Source of the DNA: Caryophanales bacterium UBA3935
GTDB taxonomy: Bacteria; Bacillota_I; Bacilli_A; ML615J-28; CAG-698
Direction of reading: 5' to 3'
NCBI GenBank assembly: GCA_002385755.1
Contig: DGED01000059.1
Location: 17,444 to 24,408 of the forward strand
DNA length: 6,965 nt
Shown here piece by piece: positions 1 through 6,209 of this stretch. The notes under the pieces are model-generated. The model searched no databases and was not told where the DNA came from. It saw only the letters and a list, made by a program, of their open reading frames with translations. Position 1 is the stretch's first letter; each line of letters begins with the position of its first letter. Made by a program: the position numbers and the translations under genes.

Positions 1-1
1 A

Positions 2-1456
2 GAAGGGATTCCCGTTATCGGCGGAAGGAAAGCGTATTTCAAACATCTTTACGCGGAGATATCCGGAAAGGAAATGACGTTTTACGCGACCCTTGATATT
101 TTGGGAATGATAAAAACCCGCCTGAAACTCGGCTTTGAAGTCGGCGAAAAAGACGGCGTTTACACAGTTAAAGTGCACAAGATGGGATTGGGAAAGATTA
201 ACCTCGCCAAAGGTCTCGGAAAAAAAATCCGCGACCCGATTTTCTCCTCCTTGGGCATTACCGAAAACGAGATTAATTCTAAACTTGAGAAAAAAAACCT
301 GCCGATAACTTTTTCCGCCGATGATTTCGCTTTTACTTTTGATAGGAAGGATTTAGGCGCGATTATCGCGGGGCTTTTGCTTCCGGACGAAGATAAGCCG
401 GAAAACACGATTATCAAGGAATTGTTCGCTTTGCTTACGACACCCGATGAGGGCGGGCTTTCGTTTGGGTTTTACGATGACCCGGAAGAGCGGTTCGGGA
501 TGCGACTTGACATGAAGCCGTTCGCGGGAGACGAGGAAACGTATGACGCCTCTTTAAACGCGATTAAGGTCCCGTTTGACGTCGACGCCTTTATTAAGAA
601 TAAAACCCAGACTTTCTTGCTCGCGAACTTGACGGGCGGAGACATGAAAGTGGTTTTTACCGTCGACGAGTTTAACCGCCTGCTTTACGATAAAACCAAC
701 GGGTATGAAAACTTTAAGTACGAGATACCTTTCGCCGAGGGCGAGGCCAATTTTTCGCTCGCGGTCAAGGGCATCGCGGTCGAAATTCCCTCCTCCGACC
801 AGATTAAGTTTAACTTTTTGGTCGATATCAACGGCCTGAAATCAATTATGGTTTTAAGCGGCGGAATCGAGCCCAACAAGACGGAGGACGAGATAACGAT
901 ATACCTGAACGAGACGGTCACAATCGGCGAGGTCGAGACTTCCGCCGCGTTTCTTTTTGATATTATCGGCGATAATGTCGAAAGTTTTGAATTAATGGAG
1001 TATCGTCCCCAGGATCGGGCTTTCTTAATCACCGTCCAGGCGTTTAACTCCTTTATGAGCGTCGGCGGCGAATCAACCCCGCTTGAAGCGGAACGCATCC
1101 GTTTCGGGACTAATGTGCTGGAAGTGTTCGTAAAGGTCGATGATCCCTCCCTGCAGGAAACTATTGAGAACGTAACCGGGATGATAAACGACCTTTTAAG
1201 CGGCGTTTTTTTGGATCCCGACGCCTTTACGGGTCAGGAAGAAGAAATTGAAGAGCTAAACGCTATTTTGGATGATATCAACGACATATTAAACAATCCG
1301 GAAGAAGAGCTTGACGAAGAGGATGTCGACCAGTTGATCGAGATAATCAATCAATTGGACGAGGAAAACCAGCAGGAGCTCTACAACCAGATTGAAGACG
1401 CGCTCTTGGATAACGAAGACTTGCTTGAATTATATGATTTGCTTTTCGGCAATTAA
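2..1456 (+). CDS. Partial hypothetical protein, probably extracytoplasmic, with acidic C-terminal tail (5' end outside window)
   Basis: The frame is open from base 2 with no stop, so the ATG at 74 is probably internal and the gene starts upstream; 484 codons are visible. I cannot name the family with confidence. The first 75 or so residues (IPVIGGRKAYFKH..., ATLDILGM..., LKLGFEV...) alternate beta-strand-like segments and loosely resemble the core of YpmS/DUF2140-type membrane-anchored proteins. A second, similar beta-rich stretch follows in the middle (KVVFTVDEFNRLL, then FSLAVKGIAVEIP). The last 73 residues are striking: about 28 Asp/Glu and no Lys, Arg or His, with Leu/Ile spaced as in amphipathic helices. 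Any signal peptide or anchor would lie in the missing N-terminus. A surface or cell-envelope role is inferred from this composition. A T-rich hairpin region follows the TAA stop, so this is probably the last gene of its transcript. Confidence 0.75.
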   Translation, partial: EGIPVIGGRKAYFKHLYAEISGKEMTFYATLDILGMIKTRLKLGFEVGEKDGVYTVKVHKMGLGKINLAKGLGKKIRDPIFSSLGITENEINSKLEKKNLPITFSADDFAFTFDRKDLGAIIAGLLLPDEDKPENTIIKELFALLTTPDEGGLSFGFYDDPEERFGMRLDMKPFAGDEETYDASLNAIKVPFDVDAFIKNKTQTFLLANLTGGDMKVVFTVDEFNRLLYDKTNGYENFKYEIPFAEGEANFSLAVKGIAVEIPSSDQIKFNFLVDINGLKSIMVLSGGIEPNKTEDEITIYLNETVTIGEVETSAAFLFDIIGDNVESFELMEYRPQDRAFLITVQAFNSFMSVGGESTPLEAERIRFGTNVLEVFVKVDDPSLQETIENVTGMINDLLSGVFLDPDAFTGQEEEIEELNAILDDINDILNNPEEELDEEDVDQLIEIINQLDEENQQELYNQIEDALLDNEDLLELYDLLFGN

Positions 1457-1481
1457 TCTGGTTGCTAAGCCGTAAGACGTT

Positions 1482-1501
1482 AGCCGTTTTATGGCTTTTT
1501 T
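1482..1501 (+). terminator. Weak rho-independent terminator after the acidic-tail gene
   Basis: AGCC at 1482-1485 pairs with GGCT at 1493-1496 around an AT-rich loop, followed by T1496-1501. An alternative 5-bp stem uses AAGCC at 1468-1472. The stem is short, so termination may be partial. Confidence 0.4.
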
Positions 1502-1521
1502 CATATTTAGGTATAAAATCC

Positions 1522-1550
1522 TTGCTTTTACGGCGTTTATAATATAAAAT
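1522..1550 (+). promoter_or_regulatory. Candidate sigma-A promoter for pduL
   Basis: TTGCTT (1522-1527) and TAAAAT (1545-1550) are 17 nt apart, in an AT-rich stretch upstream of pduL. The -35 matches consensus at only 3 of 6 positions. A perfect TATAAT at 1538-1543 has no -35 at proper distance, so the exact start is uncertain. Transcription would begin near 1557, giving a leader of about 75 nt. Confidence 0.4.
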
Positions 1551-1584
1551 ATATAAAAACGTCTAATTTTATTATTATAAATAG

Positions 1585-1632
1585 AAAGGAGTTACGGTAA
1601 TATAAACTTTCGGTTTATATTACGCGACGCGA
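1585..1632 (+). promoter_or_regulatory. Shine-Dalgarno followed by 11-bp hairpin before the pduL start codon
   Basis: A strong Shine-Dalgarno AAAGGAG (1585-1591) is 41 nt from the pduL ATG, too far for normal initiation. Between them GTAATATAAAC (1597-1607) and GTTTATATTAC (1613-1623) form a perfect 11-bp stem with a 5-nt loop. Folding this 27-nt element shortens the effective gap to about 14 nt. No ATG, GTG or TTG occurs at normal spacing after the Shine-Dalgarno. The arrangement recalls the looped-out hairpin described for phage T4 gene 38. Confidence 0.6.
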
Positions 1633-2208
1633 ATGGAAAACAAGATTTTGGTTGAAACCTCAGCCCGGCACGTCCACGTTACCGACGCCGATTTGGAAAT
1701 TTTGTTCGGCAAGGGCGCGAAGTTAACGTTTAAAAGAGCGCTATCCCAGCCCGGCCAATTTGCGGCGGAAGAAAGAGTGACTTTAGTCGGACCGAAAAGA
1801 AGTATTCCCAACGTTATTATCTTAGGCCCGACGCGAAAACAGACCCAAGTTGAAATATCGGCGACCGACGCCCGGAATCTCGGCGTCGAGGCCGTGATCA
1901 AGGAATCGGGAAATCTGAAAGATACTCCCGGTATTAAAATCGTCGGCCCGGCCGGCGAGATTGATTTGACCGAAGGGGTTATTGTCGCTAAGCGGCATAT
2001 TCACGCCAACCCTCAAGAGGCCGAACAATTTCATATTAGCGACGGCGAAGTCGTGAGCGTCCAGGTCATTAATGATACCCGTTCGATAACATATCACGAT
2101 GTCGTTGTCCGCGTCCGCGACGATTTTTCCGCGGCGATGCATATCGATACGGATGAGGCAAACGCCGGCTGCATCGAACCCGGAACATACGGAAGAATAA
2201 TGAAATAA
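1633..2208 (+). CDS. pduL: PduL-type phosphate propanoyltransferase / phosphotransacetylase
   Basis: The 191-residue protein is a PduL acyltransferase, which interconverts acyl-CoA plus phosphate and acyl-phosphate plus CoA. Both metal-binding signatures are visible: RHVHV near residues 12-16 (His13, His15) and KRHIHANP near 120-127 (His122, His124). GPTRKQTQVEIS (65-76) carries the Arg and Glu expected at the active site, and AMHIDTDEANAG (168-179) is the conserved C-terminal motif. It starts directly at the first domain, without the N-terminal encapsulation peptide of microcompartment PduL, and no shell or diol-dehydratase genes are nearby. A housekeeping role making acetyl-phosphate from acetyl-CoA for ATP generation with acetate kinase is therefore more likely than propanediol use. 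This is inference; PduL-type enzymes are known to act as phosphotransacetylase in Acholeplasma/phytoplasma relatives. It has its own terminator and is probably monocistronic. Confidence 0.93.
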   Translation: MENKILVETSARHVHVTDADLEILFGKGAKLTFKRALSQPGQFAAEERVTLVGPKRSIPNVIILGPTRKQTQVEISATDARNLGVEAVIKESGNLKDTPGIKIVGPAGEIDLTEGVIVAKRHIHANPQEAEQFHISDGEVVSVQVINDTRSITYHDVVVRVRDDFSAAMHIDTDEANAGCIEPGTYGRIMK

Positions 2209-2212
2209 ACAC

Positions 2213-2237
2213 AAAAAAGGCGTGTCACGCCTTTTTT
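2213..2237 (+). terminator. Rho-independent terminator between pduL and galK
   Basis: GGCG (2219-2222) and CGCC (2228-2231) close around TGTCA, extended by six A-T pairs (A2213-2218 with T2232-2237). It is symmetric enough to work on both strands. It ends only 4 nt before the galK Shine-Dalgarno, and no promoter is visible between them. galK-galT must then be transcribed by readthrough or from a promoter inside pduL. Confidence 0.85.
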
Positions 2238-2241
2238 CATC

Positions 2242-2250
2242 AGAGGTGAT
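2242..2250 (+). promoter_or_regulatory. galK ribosome binding site
   Basis: AGAGGTGAT is nearly the full anti-16S complement (AGGAGGTGAT lacking one G) and sits 3 nt before the ATG. It fixes the galK start at 2254. Confidence 0.7.
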
Positions 2251-2253
2251 ACT

Positions 2254-3399
2254 ATGAAAAAAACAATATTGGCGGAAGCGCGGGAAGTTTTCGGTTTCGG
2301 CGAAGACGCCATACTTGGTTATTCGTCGGGGCGCGTTAATTTGATAGGAGAGCACATTGACTACAACGGCGGTCATGTATTGCCATGCCCGCTTGATATC
2401 GGGCTTTACGGCGTTATCGCCGGTCGCGATGATGATTTGATTCGCTGTTTCTCCGGCAATTACCCCGAGGCGGGGATTATCGCGTCCTCGCTTGCCGATC
2501 TTTCTTACCGAAAGGAAGACGGCTGGGCGAATTACGCGAAAGGGATGGCGCGGGAAATGAAACCTCCGCGCGGTTTTGATATTTACGTAAAAGGGAACAT
2601 TCCGTCGGGAGCCGGGCTTTCATCAAGCGCCGCTCTCGAAATTCTCGTGGGGATTCTCCTTAACGCTCTTTTCCGGATGGATTATTCGCGTCTTGAATTG
2701 GTTAAATTTGCGAAAAAAACGGAAAACGAGTATATCGGCGTTCAAAGCGGCATTATGGACCAGTTCGTAATCGCGATGACCGAAAGAGGCGCGGCGATGC
2801 TTCTAAATACCGCGACGCTTTCTTACCGGTTAATCGACGCAGATTTCGGCGATTACGAGCTCGTTATCGGCAACACCGGGAAATCGCGAGAACTTCAGTC
2901 TTCAAAATATAACGAGAGGCGCGAGGAATGCCGGCGCGGGCTTAAGATCCTGCGGGAAAAATACCGGATCGATCATCTTTGCGAGCTTACATCCGGGCAA
3001 TTAAGCGAGAGCGCCGGATTGTTTGCCGAGAAAAAGATATTCAGGCGAATCCGTCACGTCGTTTCCGAAAACGAAAGGACGCTTGAAGCCGTTCGGGCGC
3101 TTGAGAGTAAGAATATCAAGTTATTCGGGGAACTGCTTAACGAGTCGCATCTTTCGCTGCGCGACGATTTCGAGGTCACCGGGAAGGAACTCGATACGCT
3201 CGTTTCCCTGTCACAAAAACACGGCGCGATCGGCGCCCGGATGACGGGGGCGGGGTTCGGCGGCTGTATGCTCGCCTTGATTCCCCGCGCGCATCTTACC
3301 GCCGCGACCATGGCTATCGGCCGCGATTATGAAGCGGCTATCGGCTGGGCGCCGGAATTTTATCGAGTAAATATCAGAAAAGGTGCCGAAATAATATGA
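2254..3399 (+). CDS. galK: Galactokinase (GHMP kinase family)
   Basis: This 381-residue protein phosphorylates alpha-D-galactose to galactose-1-phosphate with ATP, the first committed Leloir step, in the cytoplasm. The galactokinase signature GRVNLIGEHIDYNGG lies at 26-40 and includes the catalytic Arg27. The GHMP ATP-binding loop GNIPSGAGLSSSAALE is at 114-129. GIMDQ at 166-170 supplies the catalytic base Asp169, SSKYNERREEC (216-226) is typical of GalK, and the third GHMP motif GARMTGAGFGGC spans 327-338. Length matches the usual 380-400 residues. The start is supported by a strong Shine-Dalgarno 3 nt upstream. The TGA stop overlaps the galT ATG by 4 nt, so translation of the two is probably coupled. 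galE is not in this window. Confidence 0.97.
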   Translation: MKKTILAEAREVFGFGEDAILGYSSGRVNLIGEHIDYNGGHVLPCPLDIGLYGVIAGRDDDLIRCFSGNYPEAGIIASSLADLSYRKEDGWANYAKGMAREMKPPRGFDIYVKGNIPSGAGLSSSAALEILVGILLNALFRMDYSRLELVKFAKKTENEYIGVQSGIMDQFVIAMTERGAAMLLNTATLSYRLIDADFGDYELVIGNTGKSRELQSSKYNERREECRRGLKILREKYRIDHLCELTSGQLSESAGLFAEKKIFRRIRHVVSENERTLEAVRALESKNIKLFGELLNESHLSLRDDFEVTGKELDTLVSLSQKHGAIGARMTGAGFGGCMLALIPRAHLTAATMAIGRDYEAAIGWAPEFYRVNIRKGAEII

Positions 3400-4874
3400 A
3401 ACTGCAAGAATTAATCAACGAGTTGCTCGATTACGGGTTATGTAAAAACATTCTCGACGCGCGCGACCTTGTCTATTCCGCAAACCTTCTTATCGATATT
3501 TTCGGCGAGAAAGAATTCAAGAGGGAGCCGACCGTTCCCAGGGCCGTTGACGAAATCCTTGAGGATTTAGCCCGCGTCGCTTTCGAACGGCGTATCATTG
3601 ATTCGGACGACTACGTCACCTTTGACAATTTTAAGGCAAAGGTAGTCGACGCGATAATTGATCGGCCGGGCGCGGTCATCGATAAATTCTACCGTTTGTA
3701 CAAGGAGTCGCCGCGCGCCGCGACTGATTACTTGTACCGGCTTTCCCAAGACGTCAATTACATCCAGACTCGCCGGATAAAACAGAACATAATCTGGCGT
3801 CATAAAACCGAATATGGCGAAATCGAACTGACCGTTAATATTTCCAAACCGGAAAAAGACCCGCGCCTGATCGCTCTCCAGAGGCTTCAGCCGGCGGCCG
3901 GATACCCGAATTGCCGTTTATGTAAGGAAAACGAAGGTTACCGGGGGCATTTAAACTATGACAGTCGCAGCAACATGAGGATTATCCCGATCGAACTCGT
4001 CGGAGAAAAGTGGTATTTTCAATACTCCCCGTACTCGTATTTCGCCGAGCATTCGATTGTTTTGAACGAGCGTCATGTGCCGATGGTCGTAAACGGCGGC
4101 ACCTTCCGGAAACTCTTGGCTTTTCTCGATCTGTTCCCGGAATACTTTGTCGGTTCGAACGCCGGTTTGCCGATTGTCGGCGGATCGATCCTTAACCACG
4201 AGCATTACCAGGCGGGCAGATACGTCTTCCCGATAGAAAACGCCAAAGAAATCCCCGTCGGCGAGACGGGCGGCGTCGCCGTGAGCCGGCTTATATGGCC
4301 GCTTTCCACGATTCGGGTTAGAGCGGCGGAAAAAGAATCGCTGGTTGCTTTTGCTGAGAAGGTGCTTGAGCGCTGGGCGAACTACGAGAATCCAGCCCTT
4401 TCACTATATAATTCTCCAGAGAATATTCACCACACCTTGACGCCGATTGCCCGCCGCGATCGTGGAGGGTATGTTTTCGACTTGATTCTCCGCTCAAATT
4501 ACGCGAATGCCTCCTATCCCGACGGCGTTTTCCACCCCCATCCGGAACTTCATCACATTAAGAAAGAAAACATCGGCTTAATCGAAGCGATGGGGATGGG
4601 GATTCTTCCCGGCCGGCTAAAGAAGGAATTCGAGTTAATCGGTCGCTACCTTGAAGGCGAAGAAGGCCTTGCGGCGGAACCCTGCCTGGAAAAACATCTT
4701 CACTGGATGGAAAGGATCAAGCCCATGTACAAGCAGGGCATGGACGCCAACTTATTCATCAGCGAGGAAGCGGGTAAAGTCTTTTCCGAGGTCCTCAAGG
4801 CCGCCGGCGTATTCAAGATGGACGCGGCAGGGGAAGCGGCGTTCGAGGAGTTTGCTAGTGATTTGTTACGATAA
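3396..4874 (+). CDS. galT: UDP-glucose--hexose-1-phosphate uridylyltransferase, class II
   Basis: The 492-residue protein transfers UMP between UDP-glucose and galactose-1-phosphate, giving UDP-galactose and glucose-1-phosphate. Length and N-terminus (MKLQELINELLDYGL) fit the class II GalT of Firmicutes, about 490-510 residues, not the roughly 350-residue class I enzyme. YPNCRLCKENEGYRGH (170-185) contains a CxxC pair at 173 and 176. SRSNMRIIPIEL (190-201) and WYFQYSPYSYF (206-216) are typical class II segments. The active-site stretch ILNHEHYQAGRY is at 265-276, where the second His of HEH is the expected nucleotidylated residue. AGGTG at 3381-3385 provides a Shine-Dalgarno inside the end of galK. 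It is the last gene of the gal operon, followed by a strong terminator. Confidence 0.97.
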   Translation: MKLQELINELLDYGLCKNILDARDLVYSANLLIDIFGEKEFKREPTVPRAVDEILEDLARVAFERRIIDSDDYVTFDNFKAKVVDAIIDRPGAVIDKFYRLYKESPRAATDYLYRLSQDVNYIQTRRIKQNIIWRHKTEYGEIELTVNISKPEKDPRLIALQRLQPAAGYPNCRLCKENEGYRGHLNYDSRSNMRIIPIELVGEKWYFQYSPYSYFAEHSIVLNERHVPMVVNGGTFRKLLAFLDLFPEYFVGSNAGLPIVGGSILNHEHYQAGRYVFPIENAKEIPVGETGGVAVSRLIWPLSTIRVRAAEKESLVAFAEKVLERWANYENPALSLYNSPENIHHTLTPIARRDRGGYVFDLILRSNYANASYPDGVFHPHPELHHIKKENIGLIEAMGMGILPGRLKKEFELIGRYLEGEEGLAAEPCLEKHLHWMERIKPMYKQGMDANLFISEEAGKVFSEVLKAAGVFKMDAAGEAAFEEFASDLLR

Positions 4875-4882
4875 GAACGATT

Positions 4883-4912
4883 GGGAACGCGGAACTTCCG
4901 CGTTCCCTTTTT
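4883..4912 (+). terminator. Strong rho-independent terminator of the gal operon
   Basis: GGGAACGCGGA (4883-4893) and TCCGCGTTCCC (4897-4907) form a perfect 11-bp stem with a 3-nt loop, followed by five T (4908-4912). It begins 9 nt after the galT stop. Confidence 0.93.
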
Positions 4913-5028
4913 ACGGCTCTGTCAAAAATTCTTTTGATAACTAAACATGTTACTGCCGCTCCTCAATTTTCTGCAATTTTCATAGTAATTAGCGATTACG
5001 AAAGGTCTTTATTCTAAAATTTTGTCAC
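4913..5028. other. Intergenic, no gene seen
   Basis: This AT-rich stretch separates the gal terminator from the tRNA promoter. A small inverted repeat (TCAAAA/TTTTGA around 4922-4938) is the only structure noted. No coding frame with a Shine-Dalgarno was found. Confidence 0.6.
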
Positions 5029-5056
5029 TTGACAAAAATGAAAAAAAGTGTATAAT
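5029..5056 (+). promoter_or_regulatory. Promoter of tRNA-Lys
   Basis: A perfect TTGACA (5029-5034) and a perfect TATAAT (5051-5056) are 16 nt apart, 19 nt before the tRNA. The -35 box is embedded in an 8-bp palindrome (TTTTGTCA-CT-TGACAAAA, 5020-5037). Confidence 0.85.
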
Positions 5057-5075
5057 ATAATAGCTGGATATGCAT

Positions 5076-5151
5076 GCACCTTTAGCTCAGTTGGTAGAGC
5101 AATTGACTCTTAATCAATGGGTCCGGGGTTCGAGTCCCCGAAGGTGTACCA
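5076..5151 (+). tRNA. tRNA-Lys (anticodon CTT), CCA encoded
   Basis: A full cloverleaf is visible: acceptor GCACCTT/AAGGTGT with a G1-U72 wobble, D-arm TAGCTCAGTTGGTAGAGCA, anticodon stem ATTGA/TCAAT with loop CTCTTAA, T-arm CCGGGGTTCGAGTCCCCG, and ACCA at the end. Anticodon CTT reads AAG. An eight-T run follows immediately and probably ends transcription. Confidence 0.96.
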
Positions 5152-5195
5152 TTTTTTTTGTTATAAGATGTCACGATATTTTTTTATAAATGCCG

Positions 5196-5224
5196 TTGAA
5201 AAACCTTAATAAAAATGATATTAT
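5196..5224 (+). promoter_or_regulatory. Promoter of the tRNA-Arg/Leu/Pro cluster
   Basis: TTGAAA (5196-5201) and TATTAT (5219-5224) are exactly 17 nt apart, about 28 nt before tRNA-Arg. An inverted repeat CCTTAATA (5204-5211) / TATTAAGG (5224-5231) brackets the spacer and -10. This could be an operator or chance in AT-rich DNA. Confidence 0.65.
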
Positions 5225-5252
5225 ATTAAGGCGACGCTTCGGCAGCAAATAC

Positions 5253-5327
5253 GCGCCTATAGTAAAATGGATATTATGAGGGACTCCGAAGCCCTAGTTG
5301 CAGGTTCGATTCCTGCTAGGCGCGCCA
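5253..5327 (+). tRNA. tRNA-Arg (anticodon CCG), CCA encoded
   Basis: Acceptor GCGCCTA/TAGGCGC is perfect, with G73 and CCA. The anticodon loop is CTCCGAA, giving anticodon CCG for CGG codons. The D-stem is AT-rich (GTAA/TTAT) and the last anticodon-stem pair (A31-G39) is a mismatch, which is unusual but leaves four good pairs. T-arm GCAGGTTCGATTCCTGC is canonical. Confidence 0.94.
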
Positions 5328-5338
5328 TTGAAAATTGA

Positions 5339-5424
5339 GCGGGCATGGCGGAATTGGTAGACGCGCCAGTTTCAGGAGCTGGTAGTGAATAACTGTGAGA
5401 GTTCAAGTCTCTCTGCCCGCACCA
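5339..5424 (+). tRNA. tRNA-Leu (anticodon CAG), CCA encoded
   Basis: This is a class II tRNA of 86 nt with a long variable arm. Acceptor is GCGGGCA/TGCCCGC, and the anticodon stem CCAGT/GCTGG holds loop TTCAGGA, so the anticodon is CAG (CUG codons). GAGAGTTCAAGTCTCTC is the T-arm. It lies 11 nt after tRNA-Arg and 11 nt before tRNA-Pro, consistent with one precursor. Confidence 0.95.
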
Positions 5425-5435
5425 TTATACATTGC

Positions 5436-5513
5436 CGGGATGTAGCTCAGCTTGGTTAGAGCGTTTGCTTCGGGAGCAAAAGGCCGTGCGTTCAAATCGC
5501 ATCATCCCGACCA
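5436..5513 (+). tRNA. tRNA-Pro (anticodon CGG), CCA encoded
   Basis: Acceptor CGGGATG/CATCCCG is perfect, followed by ACCA. The anticodon stem TTTGC/GCAAA encloses loop TTCGGGA, giving anticodon CGG for CCG codons. T-arm is TGCG-TTCAAAT-CGCA. A six-T run follows at once and is the likely end of the tRNA transcript. Confidence 0.95.
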
Positions 5514-5580
5514 TTTTTTCTGCAAATCATGACCACGAAAAGGCGAGCACAATTAAAATATAAAAAAATTACAAAAATGC

Positions 5581-5608
5581 TTGACATTTATTTTTCGTGT
5601 GATATAAT
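5581..5608 (+). promoter_or_regulatory. Strong promoter driving the riboswitch
   Basis: A perfect TTGACA (5581-5586) and a perfect TATAAT (5603-5608) are 16 nt apart. The bases before the -10 (TGA, 5600-5602) make it an extended -10. Transcription would start near 5615, about 16-20 nt before the aptamer. Confidence 0.9.
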
Positions 5609-5630
5609 ATGAAAAAAGTAAATATTAATG

Positions 5631-5704
5631 AAAAAGCCAAACCTAAAGTGATTTAGGGACGGAAAGCTATAGGGCCTTCAAGGGATTGAAGGCAGCCAGT
5701 TGCC
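5631..5704 (+). promoter_or_regulatory. Cyclic-di-GMP-I (GEMM) riboswitch aptamer
   Basis: The layout matches the GEMM-I class, which senses the second messenger c-di-GMP. It begins with AAAGCCAAACC. A 6-bp stem CCTAAA (5642-5647) / TTTAGG (5652-5657) follows, capped by a GNRA tetraloop GTGA. Next is the junction GGGACGGAAAGCTATAGGG (consensus GGGACGCAAAGC). A second stem CCTTCAA (5675-5681) / TTGAAGG (5686-5692) is capped by GGGA, then AGCCAGTTGCC closes the aptamer. The 3' strand TTGCC overlaps the first bases of the following terminator stem, so ligand binding should compete with termination. This suggests an ON switch, though only two GC pairs are contested. Two core bases deviate reciprocally from consensus (5637 and 5662). 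Confidence 0.9.
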
Positions 5705-5738
5705 ATTATTTCTTTTGATTTGAAATAATGGTTTTTTT
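5703..5738 (+). terminator. Riboswitch expression-platform terminator
   Basis: CCATTATTTC (5703-5712) and GAAATAATGG (5722-5731) form a perfect 10-bp stem with a 9-nt loop, followed by seven T (5732-5738). Bases 5703-5704 are shared with the aptamer's closing strand. Without those two GC pairs the stem is AT-rich and weak. Confidence 0.9.
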
Positions 5739-5747
5739 ATTTACTAG

Positions 5748-6152
5748 AGACTAACTGACGATATTACCATCGGTGAAGGCGTGACCTTATCTATTAATAA
5801 GGTAGTTTATTTGGAAGGAACCCTGGTTCCCGAGGAAGCAGTTTTAAAAGCAGGCGACGTAACCGAAGTTGTTTATAAGTATACGGTGTCCCTTGATAAA
5901 GATGATAAAGAGATTTTGGAACCATTGAATCTTGTCGTTGAGTGCACGAATAAGGCTATTGACAACAACGAAGCCTTAGGCGACTTCTTTAACGTCACGA
6001 TTACCCCCGATTCAACGACTATTCAAAATAGTTCGGTAGAGGTTACGGTTAAAGTAACGTTAAACGCGCCGACAACCAAAGCCGAATATGATCAAATCGC
6101 AGGCAAGCCATTGTCCTTTACGTTAAACTTCACGGCATCAAAACAAGAATAA
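5748..6152 (+). pseudogene. N-terminally truncated TasA/camelysin-like exported protein (signal peptide missing)
   Basis: The frame is open from just after an in-frame TAG (5745-5747) to TAA (6150-6152) but contains no ATG. GTG at 5781 is the only plausible start; it has a weak GGTGA 4 nt upstream and would give a 123-residue protein. Homology to the intact neighbour (6351-6851) begins before that GTG: RLTDDITIGEGVTLSI aligns with KLTAADEDKAIVLGSGIDLIV. It then runs to the end, with VTEVVYKYTVSL matching VDEIVLNYDVQL and GKPLSFTLNFTASKQE matching GKAIKFELHFTAQQ. The hydrophobic signal segment is therefore absent, replaced by the riboswitch terminator only 9 nt upstream. No internal stops are present, so the loss is recent, the fragment is still used, or the join is an assembly error. 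Even if translated it could not be exported by a normal signal. Confidence 0.7.
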
Positions 6153-6209
6153 ATTGTTAAAATCGGAAAATCTCACACCAATATATACCGCGAATATCTA
6201 CGGTAATGT

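Noticed and set aside
1538..1543. Perfect TATAAT as the pduL -10
   Set aside because: No acceptable -35 lies 15-19 nt upstream; the pair TTGCTT/TAAAAT with 17-nt spacing was preferred, with low confidence.
1822..2376. Long minus-strand open frame across pduL and galK
   Set aside because: It is a shadow of clear plus-strand genes, crosses the terminator, and shows no start signal or family resemblance. The other minus-strand frames in the window were rejected on the same grounds.
4651..4944. Plus-strand frame overlapping the end of galT
   Set aside because: It is an Arg/Ser-rich out-of-frame shadow running through the gal terminator.
5728..5754. Short frame ATG-GTT-TTT-TTA... as a relic of the missing signal peptide
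   Set aside because: It consists of the terminator's 3' arm and T-run, has no ribosome binding site and stops after 8 codons in a frame different from the gene.
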